Source: Sinorhizobium americanum (GTDB lineage: Bacteria; Pseudomonadota; Alphaproteobacteria; Rhizobiales; Rhizobiaceae). From it: a DNA stretch of 64,000 nucleotides. The translations under genes were made by a program, and so were the position numbers. Of the stretch, positions 53,875 to 62,877 are shown one piece after another. The stretch covers positions 153,255-217,254 of the forward strand of contig NZ_LNQC01000077.1 in NCBI RefSeq assembly GCF_001651855.1, in the 5' to 3' direction. The notes below the pieces were generated by a model. The model did not search any database and was not told the origin of the DNA. It saw only the letters and a list, made by a program, of their open reading frames with translations. Positions within the stretch are counted from its first letter, which is position 1. Each line of letters opens with the position of its first letter.

Positions 53875-53978
53875 CGTCTTCCTTTCGCAAGGATGAACAT
53901 GGCCGGCCGAATCGCCGACGGAGGCCGGTACGATTGGTCATGATCACGACGATTTTGAGTTGAGGGATCGAACCGTCC

Positions 53979-54081
53979 TAAAGCGCGTCGCGTTCAGACG
54001 TATTCACGCGGCGCGCGTTAGGTCTTTGTTTTTGTGCATGTCGTTATCCCAAAACCGCTGCACACTTTTGGGCCACATGCA
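53979..54081. repeat. second type of rhizobial palindromic intergenic element
   Basis: It opens TAAAGCGCGTCGCGTTCAGACG, pairs with the following GCGGCGCGCGTTA, then reads GGTCTTTGTTTTTGTGCATG, TCGTTATCCC, AAAACCGCTGCACACTTTTG and GGCCACATGCA, the last pairing GCATGTCG...TGGGCCACATGC. The CCAAAACCGCTGCACACTTTTGG core is a recurrent rhizobial repeat as I remember it. It lies downstream of the DMT transporter gene and upstream of the secreted-protein gene. Confidence 0.72.
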
Positions 54082-54969
54082 TTAGACCGGCGGGAGTCCC
54101 GCCTTGCGTCTTGCGACTACCCGCTCGCGCCAGACGGTGAAGATACCGGCCGCCACCACCAGCAGCGATCCGAGGATCATGTTGGCGGTCAAGGTCTCGC
54201 CGAAGATCGTCACACCCATGATCGAGGCGAGGACGAGCTGCAGATATGTGAGCGGCTGCACCGCCACCGCATCGAGCAGGTCATAGGCACGGATGAGGAA
54301 ATAGTGGCTCAGGCTGCCGGTGACGCAGAGAAGGATCATCCACATCCAGTCCGGACCCGACAGCGTCGCCCAGAAGAACGGGCCGACGAGGCTGATCGCC
54401 GCGGCACCGACGACGCCGGTGTAGAAGAAGCTCGTCATCGCCGAATCATCGCGGCTGACGAGCCGCGTCGTGATCGCATAGATCGCGAACATCAGCGCCC
54501 CGGCAAGCGGCAGGAGGAAATCGACCTCGAACGTCCCCCCGCCCGGTTTCAGGATCAAGAGCACGCCGACGAGGCCGGCCGTGATCGCCGACCAGCGGCG
54601 CCAGCCGACCCGCTCGCCGAGAAGCGGCATCGACAGCAAGGCGACGAAGATCGGCGTCGCCGCCAGGATCGCCTGCGAATGGGCAAGGCCCACGACGGTG
54701 AAGGCCGTGATCACCACGACGATCTGCGCCGGCAGCAGCACGCCGCGCAATAGCTGCAGCAGCGGCCTCTTCGTCACCGCGGTGGCGCGGAGCCCGGCCG
54801 GCGACCGCCAGGCCAGCGTGACGGCAAAGGCGGCAAAGGCCCAGTAGCGGATCATCGCCACGAAGACCGGCGGATAGTTGGAGCCGAGATGTTTGGAAAG
54901 CCCGTCCTGGATCGAGAAGATGACGATCGCCAGCAGCGCGAAGACGTAGCCGTTAGCCTTGGTTCCCAT
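54082..54969 (-). CDS. DMT superfamily transporter (EamA domains)
   Basis: A 295-residue inner-membrane protein with ten predicted helices in two EamA repeats. The first repeat begins VFALLAIVIFSIQDGLSKHLG; the ATPIFVALLSMPLLGERVGWRRW hinge near 104-126 and the second repeat's PLTYLQLVLASIMGVTIFGETL near 243-264 carry the typical ...GE-W motif. Such proteins export metabolites or drugs; substrate unknown. The start at 54969 (MGTKANGYV) gives the family N-terminus; a longer reading upstream enters the sRNA region. Confidence 0.9.
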   Translation of the reverse strand: MGTKANGYVFALLAIVIFSIQDGLSKHLGSNYPPVFVAMIRYWAFAAFAVTLAWRSPAGLRATAVTKRPLLQLLRGVLLPAQIVVVITAFTVVGLAHSQAILAATPIFVALLSMPLLGERVGWRRWSAITAGLVGVLLILKPGGGTFEVDFLLPLAGALMFAIYAITTRLVSRDDSAMTSFFYTGVVGAAAISLVGPFFWATLSGPDWMWMILLCVTGSLSHYFLIRAYDLLDAVAVQPLTYLQLVLASIMGVTIFGETLTANMILGSLLVVAAGIFTVWRERVVARRKAGLPPV

Positions 54970-55056
54970 GGGCTCGTCGATACACGCGTCCAGCGGCTGA
55001 AACCACGACTTTCTCTGGCAGCGCGCCCCAGTCGCTGCGAGAAGCGGGTGCGTTGA

Positions 55057-55190
55057 CAGAAAAAGACCCCGAGCCGGGAGGAGGTGGCGTCGGGGTCTTT
55101 CAAACTTGGCCGGTTCCTGGGAGGAGGAGTGAAACCGACCCGCATCGGGCGCCGCGGGAGGAGGTGCAGCGCTTCGATGAGGATGATCAT
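55057..55190 (-). ncRNA. predicted sRNA with three CCUCCUCCC motifs (alpha-r14-like)
   Basis: Read on the minus strand, this 130-nt unit contains three exact CCTCCTCCC motifs (plus-strand GGGAGGAGG at 55156-55164, 55119-55127 and 55076-55084). The last sits in the loop of a perfect 11-bp hairpin, AAAGACCCCGA (55100-55090) with TCGGGGTCTTT (55072-55062), whose 3' side runs into TTTTTC, an intrinsic terminator. Triple anti-Shine-Dalgarno loops plus terminator are the hallmark of the alpha-r14 sRNA family of rhizobia (NfeR1/Smr14 relatives) as I know it. The 5' end is estimated from a TTATGAT -10-like element and is uncertain. It lies about 90 bp upstream of the DMT transporter gene on the same strand, in a 224-bp gap otherwise empty. 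Confidence 0.7.
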
Positions 55191-55193
55191 AAG

Positions 55194-55658
55194 TCATTCC
55201 GGCTGATTTAATACTGCCAATGTTGCATCGCAGCATTGCAGCGGATGCAAAGCGGATGAATGACCGGCGCCTCGGCGCGCTGTTCCGGCCAACCGCTCTC
55301 GGATACGCTCGCGATTGAGCGCCATGGCTTCGGAGGTCGGGTCCCAGTCATTGCACCATTCCAAAGGGAGATCGCCGAGCAGGCCTTCGGCCTCGCGAAA
55401 GGCCGGCCGGTAGCCGCGCCGCTGCATTTCCGCGATCAGGCTTGCTTGGCGCTTGGCGAGATAGGCAAGCCGGCTGTAGAAGAACCGGACATGGCCCTTG
55501 CCGAGCGTATAGACGGGCGGATTTCGCGGATCGCTCGGGCTCTCGCCGCGTGCGATGGCCGCCCGAACGAGCGCAAAGACGCGCGGCAGTTCTCTATATT
55601 CGGCAACCAGATGCGGGCCACACAGTTCCGAAGGCGGAATGCAGTTTATTCTGGTCAC
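55194..55658 (-). CDS. pyrimidine dimer DNA glycosylase (T4 endonuclease V family)
   Basis: A 154-residue homologue of phage T4 DenV. With GTG at 55658 as start, the N-terminus reads M-T-R-I-N-C-I-P-P-S-E-L then HLVAEYRELPRVF. This aligns position for position with T4 endonuclease V, placing Thr2 (alpha-amino nucleophile after Met removal) and Glu23 (catalytic) exactly. LGKGHVRFFYSRLAYLAKRQ near 55-74 also matches. A longer reading from 55712 would bury Thr2 and cannot be functional. It should excise UV-induced cyclobutane dimers. The last 35 residues diverge from T4 and are His/Cys-containing. Confidence 0.9.
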   Translation of the reverse strand: MTRINCIPPSELCGPHLVAEYRELPRVFALVRAAIARGESPSDPRNPPVYTLGKGHVRFFYSRLAYLAKRQASLIAEMQRRGYRPAFREAEGLLGDLPLEWCNDWDPTSEAMALNRERIRERLAGTARRGAGHSSALHPLQCCDATLAVLNQPE

Positions 55659-55975
55659 TGGCGCCAATCCGTTTCCCTGTAACGCCGAGCCGCTCCCGGT
55701 CCTCGCATGCAATATCTAATGTAACACCTGCCGAGCACAAGGCGGCCGCAGCGGCCCTGCCAATGACAGGATGCGCAACCGGCAACGCCAAGGTTTTGAA
55801 GGTGCTGGGTTTTTCCCACGCGCCAATTCTTAACTCCCCCTTAAATTGCCGCATTTACAGTCGAGGGATCGGCATGGAGCGGAGCGGCAAGACCGGTGCC
55901 GCACGATAATCGCGCCGCCGGTGTCGCCTGGAGCGACGATGAACCGGTTCGGCTTCAGGGGACAATCCTTCCGGC

Positions 55976-58198
55976 ATGGCGAGCAGAAACTCAGGGCAGC
56001 GGATCGAGCCTTCCTTCGGCGGCGACTATGATGACGACGACGATCTGCGGGCCGATGCAAGCGACCGCCTCAGCAGCGGCGGACGCAAGGCCAAACGTGC
56101 GGGGCCGAGCGGCAAGGGCGGCCGCGAGACGCGCAGCCGGCGCCGCCGCGGCGGCGGGTCGGGCGGCGGCTTTTTCGGCCCGCTGCGTCGGCTTGCCTAT
56201 TGGTGCGTCGTGCTTGGCATCTGGGGCGCGATCGGCGTCGGCGGGCTGGTGCTCTATTATGGCGCGCGCATGCCGAGTGCGACGAGCTGGTCGATTCCCG
56301 AGCGTCCACCGAACGTCAAGATCCTCGCCGTCAACGGAGACATCGTCGCCAATCGCGGTGCGACCGGCGGCGAGGCGCTGGCGCTCGAGGACATGTCCCC
56401 CTACATCCCGCAGGCGGTGATCGCCATCGAGGACCGCCGCTTCTATTCGCATTTCGGCGTCGACCCGCTGGGGCTGGCGCGCGCCATGCTGACCAATCTG
56501 ACGACTGGCCGCATGGTCCAGGGCGGCTCGACGCTGACGCAGCAGCTTGCCAAGAACCTGTTCCTCTCGCCGGAACGCACCCTTGAACGAAAGGTGCAGG
56601 AGGTGCTGCTCGCCTTCTGGCTGGAGCAGAAATACACCAAGGACCAGATCCTGGCGATGTATCTCAACCGCGTCTTCTTCGGCTCCAACGCCTATGGCGT
56701 CGAGGCGGCGTCGAGGCGCTACTTCAACAAGTCGGCGCGCGACGTCAATCTCGGCGAGGCGGCGGTGCTCGCCGGCCTGCTGAAGGCGCCATCGCGGCTT
56801 TCGCCGGCGCGCGACCCTCAAGCCGCGGAAGCGCGCGCCCAGGTGGTGCTCGGCGCCATGCGCGAGGAAGGCTTCATCAGCGATGCCGAGATCAAGACGG
56901 CGATGTCGCAGACGCCGACGCGGGCCAAGAGCTTCTGGTCGGGCGCCGAGCACTATGTCGCCGACATGGTGATGGACCAGCTTCCAGGCATGATCGGCGA
57001 GGTCAAACAGGACCTGATCGTCGACACCACCATCGATCTGACGCTCGAGAAAAAGGCCGAAGAGGTGATTGCGGCCACGCTCGACGACGAGGGCGGCAAG
57101 CTCAACGCCTCGCAGGCGGCGCTCGTCTCGATCGACGGCACCGGTGCGATCCGGGCGCTCGTCGGCGGCCGGGACTATGCGGAGAGCCAGTTCGACCGGG
57201 CATCCAAGGCCAAGCGCCAGCCGGGCTCCGCCTTCAAGCCCTTCGTCTATGCGGCGGCGCTCGAAATCGGCCGCACCCCCATGTCGGTCAGGAACGACGC
57301 GCCGGTCAGGATCGGCAACTGGACGCCGGAAAACTACGACCAGAAGTATCGCGGCGAGGTGACGCTTGCCGATGCGCTCGCCAACTCACTGAACACCATC
57401 GCCGCGCAGCTCGTGATGGAGGTGGGGCCGCCGAACGTTGTCAAGCTCGCGCATCGGCTCGGGATCGATTCGGAAATGCAGGCGAATGCTTCGATCGCGC
57501 TCGGCACGTCGGAAGTCACCCTCGTCGAGCTCACCTCTTCCTACGCCCCCTTCATGAATGGCGGCTTCAAGGCGACGCCGCATGTCATCCGCCGCATCTC
57601 CACCGCCGAAGGTACCGTGCTTTACGAAAACACATATGACAACCCGCCGCGCGTTCTCGATCCGGCGATCGTCAGCGAGATGAACCGGATGATGGTGCGG
57701 GTGCTGACCGACGGCACCGGCAAGAAGGCGCGGCTGCCGGACTGGGAGTCGGCCGGCAAGACCGGCACGACGCAATCCTTCCGCGACGCGCTGTTCGTCG
57801 GCTATACGTCGAATCTCACCACCGGCGTCTGGTTCGGCAATGACGACGGCAAATCGATGAAGAAGGTGACCGGTGGCGGGCTGCCGGCCAGGGCCTGGCA
57901 CGATTTCATGGTGGCCGCCCATCAGGGACTTTCTCCCTCGCCGCTCTTCGGCACGACCGGTGTCCAGCCGGTCTTCGAGGAGACTGGCCCCATTGCCGGC
58001 GGCGAGGCCCCGCCTGACGGCCTTGGTGATCCCGCAGCCTTCCCGGAACGGCCGGCGACAATGGACGGTGCGGTCGCCGCCGATCAGTCCCGCCCGATGG
58101 AAGAGCCGACGGGCGGCCCCATTCCGCCGGCGGGGGTCGGCGAGACGACCGGCGCGACCCGTCGCACCACGCTTTTCGAGCTCTTGACCGGCGGCTGA
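55976..58198 (+). CDS. class A penicillin-binding protein (PBP1A type)
   Basis: A 740-residue bifunctional murein synthase. Cytoplasmic residues 1-65 are acidic, then Arg/Gly-rich (RRRRGGGSGGG). One membrane helix spans about 70-95. The GT51 transglycosylase is at about 130-310 (AIEDRRFYSHFGVDPLGLARA with the catalytic Glu, GGSTLTQQLAKNLFL, KVQEVLLAFWLEQKYTKDQIL). The transpeptidase is at about 375-650, with SxxK in PGSAFKPFVYAA (nucleophile near 417), SxN in LANSLNTIAAQL and KTGT in ESAGKTGTTQSF. The C-terminal tail of about 75 residues is Pro/Gly-rich. It polymerises and cross-links glycan in the periplasm. No close operon partner; dnaK follows 265 bp later. Confidence 0.95.
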   Translation: MASRNSGQRIEPSFGGDYDDDDDLRADASDRLSSGGRKAKRAGPSGKGGRETRSRRRRGGGSGGGFFGPLRRLAYWCVVLGIWGAIGVGGLVLYYGARMPSATSWSIPERPPNVKILAVNGDIVANRGATGGEALALEDMSPYIPQAVIAIEDRRFYSHFGVDPLGLARAMLTNLTTGRMVQGGSTLTQQLAKNLFLSPERTLERKVQEVLLAFWLEQKYTKDQILAMYLNRVFFGSNAYGVEAASRRYFNKSARDVNLGEAAVLAGLLKAPSRLSPARDPQAAEARAQVVLGAMREEGFISDAEIKTAMSQTPTRAKSFWSGAEHYVADMVMDQLPGMIGEVKQDLIVDTTIDLTLEKKAEEVIAATLDDEGGKLNASQAALVSIDGTGAIRALVGGRDYAESQFDRASKAKRQPGSAFKPFVYAAALEIGRTPMSVRNDAPVRIGNWTPENYDQKYRGEVTLADALANSLNTIAAQLVMEVGPPNVVKLAHRLGIDSEMQANASIALGTSEVTLVELTSSYAPFMNGGFKATPHVIRRISTAEGTVLYENTYDNPPRVLDPAIVSEMNRMMVRVLTDGTGKKARLPDWESAGKTGTTQSFRDALFVGYTSNLTTGVWFGNDDGKSMKKVTGGGLPARAWHDFMVAAHQGLSPSPLFGTTGVQPVFEETGPIAGGEAPPDGLGDPAAFPERPATMDGAVAADQSRPMEEPTGGPIPPAGVGETTGATRRTTLFELLTGG

Positions 58199-58321
58199 GC
58201 GCGGGCACACACCGCAAGGCCAGCCTGGCCGATCGCTGGCGCACGCATCGCGCGCGGAAGCGATCGGCACGGGACCGCGGAGAGGTGGCTTGCATTTGCC
58301 CCTGATCCCCCCGCAGAATGC

Positions 58322-58350
58322 CTTGCAGTCCGAAACGCCGGTCCTTATAT
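58322..58350 (+). promoter_or_regulatory. RpoH (sigma-32)-type heat-shock promoter of dnaK
   Basis: CTTG (58322-58325) and CCTTATAT (58343-58350) are separated by 17 bp, fitting the alphaproteobacterial RpoH consensus (CTTG-N17-CYTATnT). It lies about 110 bp upstream of dnaK. Confidence 0.72.
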
Positions 58351-58463
58351 ACGCCGCATCGGCGCAGCCGCGGCTGCGATGAAATGCAAAAGACCATCCC
58401 GTTAGGGGCTGTCCCATGAATGCCTGACCGGGTTCCGACAGTCCGCTGCAAGGAGAGAACGAC

Positions 58464-60389
58464 ATGGCTAAAGTTATTGGTATTGACCTCGGAACGACCA
58501 ACTCCTGCGTCGCCGTCATGGACGGCAAGGACGCGAAGGTAATCGAAAACGCCGAAGGCGCGCGCACCACCCCGTCTATGGTGGCCTTTTCGGACGACGG
58601 CGAACGCCTCGTCGGCCAGCCGGCCAAGCGCCAGGCGGTCACCAATCCCGAAAACACCCTTTTTGCGATCAAGCGCCTGATCGGCCGCACCTTCGAGGAT
58701 CCGACCACCCAGAAGGACAAGGGGATGGTCCCCTACAAGATCGTCAAGGCCGACAATGGCGACGCCTGGGTCGAGGCGCACGGCAAGAACTATTCCCCGT
58801 CGCAGATCTCCGCGATGATCCTTCAGAAGATGAAGGAAACGGCCGAGTCCTATCTTGGCGAGAAGGTCGAGAAGGCCGTCATCACCGTCCCGGCCTATTT
58901 CAACGACGCCCAGCGCCAAGCCACCAAGGATGCCGGCAAGATCGCCGGTCTCGACGTGCTGCGCATCATCAACGAGCCGACCGCGGCAGCGCTTGCCTAC
59001 GGCCTCGACAAGAAGGAAGGCAAGACGATCGCCGTCTACGACCTCGGCGGCGGCACCTTCGATATTTCCGTGCTGGAAATCGGCGACGGCGTCTTCGAGG
59101 TGAAGTCGACCAACGGCGACACCTTCCTCGGCGGTGAAGACTTCGACATGCGTCTCGTCGAGTATCTGGCTGCCGAGTTCAAGAAGGAACAGGGCATCGA
59201 TCTCAAGAACGACAAGCTCGCGCTGCAGCGCCTCAAGGAGGCTGCCGAAAAGGCGAAGATCGAGCTGTCTTCCTCGCAGCAGACCGAGATCAACCTGCCG
59301 TTCATCACCGCGGATGCGTCCGGTCCGAAACACCTGACGATGAAGCTGTCGCGCGCCAAGTTCGAGAGCCTTGTCGAAGACCTGATCCAGAAAACCATTG
59401 CGCCGTGCAAGGCAGCCCTCAAGGATGCCGGCGTTTCGGCTGCCGAGATCGACGAAGTCGTTCTCGTCGGCGGTATGACCCGCATGCCGAAGGTCCAGGA
59501 AACCGTGAAGCAGCTCTTCGGCAAGGAGCCGCACAAGGGCGTCAACCCGGATGAAGTGGTCGCGATGGGTGCCGCCATCCAGGCCGGCGTGTTGCAGGGC
59601 GACGTCAAGGACGTCCTGCTCCTCGACGTGACGCCGCTGTCGCTTGGCATCGAGACGCTTGGCGGCGTCTTCACCCGCCTGATCGAGCGCAACACGACGA
59701 TCCCGACAAAGAAGAGCCAGGTCTTCTCGACCGCCGACGACAACCAGTCCGCCGTGACGATCCGCGTCTCCCAGGGCGAGCGCGAGATGGCGGCCGATAA
59801 CAAGCTGCTCGGCCAGTTCGATCTCGTCGGAATTCCGCCGGCACCGCGCGGCATGCCGCAGATTGAAGTGACCTTCGACATCGACGCCAACGGCATCGTC
59901 CAGGTTTCGGCCAAGGATAAGGGCACCGGTAAGGAGCACCAGATCCGTATCCAGGCCTCGGGCGGTCTTTCCGACGCCGACATCGAGAAGATGGTCAAGG
60001 ACGCCGAGGCCAATGCCGAGGCCGACAAGAAGCGCCGTGAAGGGGTCGAAGCCAAGAACCAGGCCGAAAGCCTGATCCATTCTTCCGAAAAGTCGCTGAA
60101 GGAATATGGCGACAAGGTTTCGGAGACGGATCGCAAGGCGATCAGCGACGCGATCGCAGCGCTGAAGACCGCTGTCGAAGCGTCCGAGCCGGACGCCGAG
60201 GACATCAAGGCGAAGACCAACACGCTCATGGAAGTCTCCATGAAACTTGGTCAGGCGATCTATGAAGCTCAGCAGGCCGAAGCGGCGCACGCGGATGCCG
60301 CCGCCGACGCCAAGCGCGACGGCGACGACGTCGTCGACGCCGACTACGAGGAAGTCAAGGACGAGGACGACCGCAAGCGTTCGGCATAA
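58464..60389 (+). CDS. dnaK: molecular chaperone DnaK (Hsp70)
   Basis: A 641-residue cytosolic ATP-dependent chaperone. The ATPase domain spans 1-385 with phosphate loops [17 protein letters not shown] (4-20), [17 protein letters not shown] near 140-156, [14 protein letters not shown] near 168-181, [15 protein letters not shown] near 191-205 and [11 protein letters not shown] near 332-342. The linker is [19 protein letters not shown] near 384-402, followed by the substrate-binding domain and helical lid. The C-terminus ends [16 protein letters not shown], the conserved acidic tail. It is driven by the RpoH-type promoter upstream and separated from dnaJ by 288 bp that include a terminator. Confidence 0.99.
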   Translation: MAKVIGIDLGTTNSCVAVMDGKDAKVIENAEGARTTPSMVAFSDDGERLVGQPAKRQAVTNPENTLFAIKRLIGRTFEDPTTQKDKGMVPYKIVKADNGDAWVEAHGKNYSPSQISAMILQKMKETAESYLGEKVEKAVITVPAYFNDAQRQATKDAGKIAGLDVLRIINEPTAAALAYGLDKKEGKTIAVYDLGGGTFDISVLEIGDGVFEVKSTNGDTFLGGEDFDMRLVEYLAAEFKKEQGIDLKNDKLALQRLKEAAEKAKIELSSSQQTEINLPFITADASGPKHLTMKLSRAKFESLVEDLIQKTIAPCKAALKDAGVSAAEIDEVVLVGGMTRMPKVQETVKQLFGKEPHKGVNPDEVVAMGAAIQAGVLQGDVKDVLLLDVTPLSLGIETLGGVFTRLIERNTTIPTKKSQVFSTADDNQSAVTIRVSQGEREMAADNKLLGQFDLVGIPPAPRGMPQIEVTFDIDANGIVQVSAKDKGTGKEHQIRIQASGGLSDADIEKMVKDAEANAEADKKRREGVEAKNQAESLIHSSEKSLKEYGDKVSETDRKAISDAIAALKTAVEASEPDAEDIKAKTNTLMEVSMKLGQAIYEAQQAEAAHADAAADAKRDGDDVVDADYEEVKDEDDRKRSA

Positions 60390-60410
60390 GCCCGCCTCGA
60401 TCGAACAGCG

Positions 60411-60437
60411 AAGCCCGGGAGCGATCCCGGGCTTTTC
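60411..60437 (+). terminator. intrinsic terminator after dnaK
   Basis: AAGCCCGGGA (60411-60420) pairs with TCCCGGGCTT (60425-60434) around GCGA, followed by TTCT. It should reduce read-through into dnaJ. Confidence 0.82.
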
Positions 60438-60469
60438 TGTATCGCTGAGGCCCGCGCGGCGAGATGAAA

Positions 60470-60550
60470 GCCTGCCCGTGAGGCGGGCAGGCAAACGCAT
60501 TACGAGGCGATAACGTCGGGAAATGGTGCGGGAACACCATTATTCCCGAC
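60470..60550 (+). other. two further stem-loops in the dnaK-dnaJ gap
   Basis: GCCTGCCC (60470-60477) pairs with GGGCAGGC (60485-60492). A nested hairpin pairs GTCGGGAA (60515-60522) with TTCCCGAC (60543-60550), with an inner GGTG/CACC. Neither has a U-tract on the plus strand (the second is followed by AAAAAA), so they look like mRNA processing, stability or regulatory structures ahead of dnaJ rather than terminators. Confidence 0.55.
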
Positions 60551-60677
60551 AAAAAACCACGCGGACGCCATTTGGCCTATGGTATCGCGCTTCAAGGTTT
60601 ACTAAATCCTGTGGCAAGATAATCGAGGTCGAACCCTTCGCGCTGGCAAGCCTTGTCAACTGGACAACCGTTGAAGC

Positions 60678-61817
60678 ATGAAACGTGATCTTTACGAAAC
60701 GCTTGGCGTTCAAAAAAACGCGGACGAGAAGGAGCTGAAAAGCGCCTTCCGTAAACTGGCGATGAAATATCACCCGGACCGCAACCCCGGGGACCAGGAA
60801 GCGGAAAAGTCCTTCAAGGAAATCAACGAGGCTTATGAAACGCTGAAGGACCCGCAGAAGCGGGCCGCCTACGACCGCTACGGCCACGCGGCCTTCGAGC
60901 AGGGCGGCATGGGAGCCGGCTTCGGCAACGGGTTTGCCGGCGGCGGCGCCAGCGGCTTCTCGGACATTTTCGAAGATATCTTCGGCGAGATGATGGGCGG
61001 CCGGCAGCGCCGCTCTTCGGGCGGCCGCGAACGCGGTGCGGATCTTCGCTACAATATGGAGATCACTCTCGAGGAGGCCTTTTCCGGCAAGACGGCACAG
61101 ATCCGCGTGCCGACTTCGGTCACCTGCGACGTCTGCACCGGTTCCGGTGCGAAGCCGGGCACCAGCCCGAAGACTTGCGCCACCTGTCAGGGCTCGGGCC
61201 GCATCCGCGCCGCCCAGGGCTTCTTCTCGATCGAACGCACCTGCCCGACCTGCGGCGGCCGCGGTCAGACGATCACCGATCCCTGCACGAAATGTCACGG
61301 CCAGGGCCGGGTTACCGAAGAGCGCACGCTATCGGTCAACATCCCGACCGGCATCGAGGACGGCACCCGCATCCGCCTCTCCGGCGAGGGCGAAGCGGGG
61401 CTGCGCGGCGGTCCGCCCGGCGACCTCTATATTTTCCTGTCGGTCAAGCCGCATGAATTCTACCAGCGCGATGGCGCCGATCTCTATTGCAGTGTGCCGA
61501 TCTCGATGACGACGGCCGCCCTCGGTGGCAAATTCGACGTCACCACGCTCGACGGCACGAAATCGCGCGTCACCGTGCCGGAGGGCACCCAGGCCGGCAA
61601 GCAGTTCCGCCTGAAGGGCAAGGGCATGCCGGTGCTGCGCTCCAACCAGACGGGCGACCTCTATATCCAGATTCAGATCGAGACGCCGCAGAAGCTCACC
61701 AAGCGGCAGCGCGAACTCCTGCAGGAGTTCGAGCAGATCTCGTCGAAGGAAAACAATCCGCAATCGGCGGGCTTCTTCTCCCGCATGAAGGATTTCTTCG
61801 ATACGCTGAGCGAGTAA
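60678..61817 (+). CDS. dnaJ: chaperone protein DnaJ (Hsp40)
   Basis: A 379-residue DnaK co-chaperone. The J-domain is at residues 1-70 with [15 protein letters not shown] (HPD near 33-35) and a Gly/Phe-rich stretch near 75-100. The zinc domain near 147-215 has four CxxCxGxG-type motifs ([32 protein letters not shown]), followed by C-terminal substrate-binding domains and a dimerisation tail. It stimulates DnaK ATPase and hands over unfolded clients. Its own promoter probably lies in the 288-bp gap. Confidence 0.98.
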   Translation: MKRDLYETLGVQKNADEKELKSAFRKLAMKYHPDRNPGDQEAEKSFKEINEAYETLKDPQKRAAYDRYGHAAFEQGGMGAGFGNGFAGGGASGFSDIFEDIFGEMMGGRQRRSSGGRERGADLRYNMEITLEEAFSGKTAQIRVPTSVTCDVCTGSGAKPGTSPKTCATCQGSGRIRAAQGFFSIERTCPTCGGRGQTITDPCTKCHGQGRVTEERTLSVNIPTGIEDGTRIRLSGEGEAGLRGGPPGDLYIFLSVKPHEFYQRDGADLYCSVPISMTTAALGGKFDVTTLDGTKSRVTVPEGTQAGKQFRLKGKGMPVLRSNQTGDLYIQIQIETPQKLTKRQRELLQEFEQISSKENNPQSAGFFSRMKDFFDTLSE

Positions 61818-61826
61818 TCTCTCTCA

Positions 61827-61974
61827 AGTTTGCCCCTCTCCTCGAGTTTTAACCCGAGGATTACCCCTCTTGCCGTTCTGACGGGGAGAGGGGACTGAGC
61901 AGGCGCCGCGCGTCCCCTTCGCCCCGCTGGCGGGGAGAAGGTCGCGGCAGCGGAATGTGGGCGACACGCGCACG
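61827..61974. repeat. RIME-like intergenic element, second copy
   Basis: Between dnaJ and the convergent DUF2182 gene. It contains GCCCCTCTCCTCGAG, a CTCGAGTTTTAACCCGAG hairpin, GACGGGGAGAGGGGACTGAG, a CTTCGCCCCGCTGGCGGGGAGAAG hairpin and GGTCGCGGCAGCGGAATGTG, the same block order as 35823-35971. Confidence 0.75.
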
Positions 61975-61991
61975 CGCACCCTGCGGAAGGC

Positions 61992-62873
61992 TCAGCCCAA
62001 CACCACAGCCAATTGCCAGATGCCAACGACGATGAGCCCCGTGCCCGCAACGCGGGAAAGAAGACGCCCGGCCGGCAGCAGCTTTTCGGCCAGCACGAAG
62101 ACAGCGATCGCGGCGATCCACAGCACATTCATGATGCCGCCGACGAACAGGAGGCCCATCAGCGCCCAGCAGCAGCCGACGCAATAGAGCCCGTGGCGGT
62201 AGCCCAGCCTCACGGCACCGCCCGGATTGCTGCGGAAGCCGCCGTGCCGCTGCAGGAAGACGATCGGCGCCTGGCATTGGGTCAGGCAGGCATCCTTGAG
62301 CGGCGTCCATTGGTACAGGCCCGCGACGATCAGCACGATGCCGCTGAAGAGACGACTGGCGCTTGCGAGCGCCGGGGTCAGCAGCGTGCCTTCGATCAGC
62401 CATTGCCCGAGCGTCGCGACCAGCGCAAAACCGGCCCAGGCCATGAGATAGCCGCCGGTGAAATAGCCGGCCGAAGCGAAGGGCTTGCCGTCGCGGAGGC
62501 TCTGCCGTCCGACGCGGGCATAGAGAAGGATCATCGGCGACGCCGAAGGAAGCATCATGCCGACCATCATCACCACCCACATGGTCAGGGTGAAGGCGGC
62601 TTCGACGGCGCTCCAAGGGCGCGGTGAAATGCCGAGCATTGCGTCGAGCGGACCGGCCGTCGTGCCGCTTCCCATGTCCATATCCATGTGCATGCCGGTC
62701 TCCATCGGCATGGCTCCGTCGGTGCCCGTCGCGGGCATCGGCATGCCGTCCATGTCCATGCCGGCGGCAAGCCACAGGATGTAGATCCAGGAGACAACCG
62801 CCAGCATAGCGATCGCCGCAGCGACGATCGCCCGGTCCCGGCGCAACAGGGATTCGAGCGTCGCGTTGGTCAT
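61992..62873 (-). CDS. DUF2182 family metal-associated membrane protein
   Basis: A 293-residue inner-membrane protein with about six to seven helices. Between helix 1 and helix 2 (about residues 38-68) lies a Met/His/Asp-rich loop (MDMDGMPMPATGTDGAMPME then MHMDMDMG), likely periplasmic and copper-friendly. The body carries MMVGMMLPSASPMILLYARV near 103-122, AGLYQWTPLKDACLTQCQAP near 184-203 and HGLYCVGCCWALMGLLFVGG near 227-246 with paired Cys. These are signature features of DUF2182. Function is unknown. Its start is 4 bp downstream of the DUF1326 gene stop on the same strand, a pairing seen widely in proteobacteria as I recall. Confidence 0.88.
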   Translation of the reverse strand: MTNATLESLLRRDRAIVAAAIAMLAVVSWIYILWLAAGMDMDGMPMPATGTDGAMPMETGMHMDMDMGSGTTAGPLDAMLGISPRPWSAVEAAFTLTMWVVMMVGMMLPSASPMILLYARVGRQSLRDGKPFASAGYFTGGYLMAWAGFALVATLGQWLIEGTLLTPALASASRLFSGIVLIVAGLYQWTPLKDACLTQCQAPIVFLQRHGGFRSNPGGAVRLGYRHGLYCVGCCWALMGLLFVGGIMNVLWIAAIAVFVLAEKLLPAGRLLSRVAGTGLIVVGIWQLAVVLG

Positions 62874-62877
62874 GATG

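Noticed and set aside
57906-60500. An 864-codon open frame antisense to dnaK and the end of the PBP gene
   Set aside because: High-GC codon bias in dnaK opens long antisense frames. The translation is low-complexity in style, has no recognisable domain, and spans two real genes.
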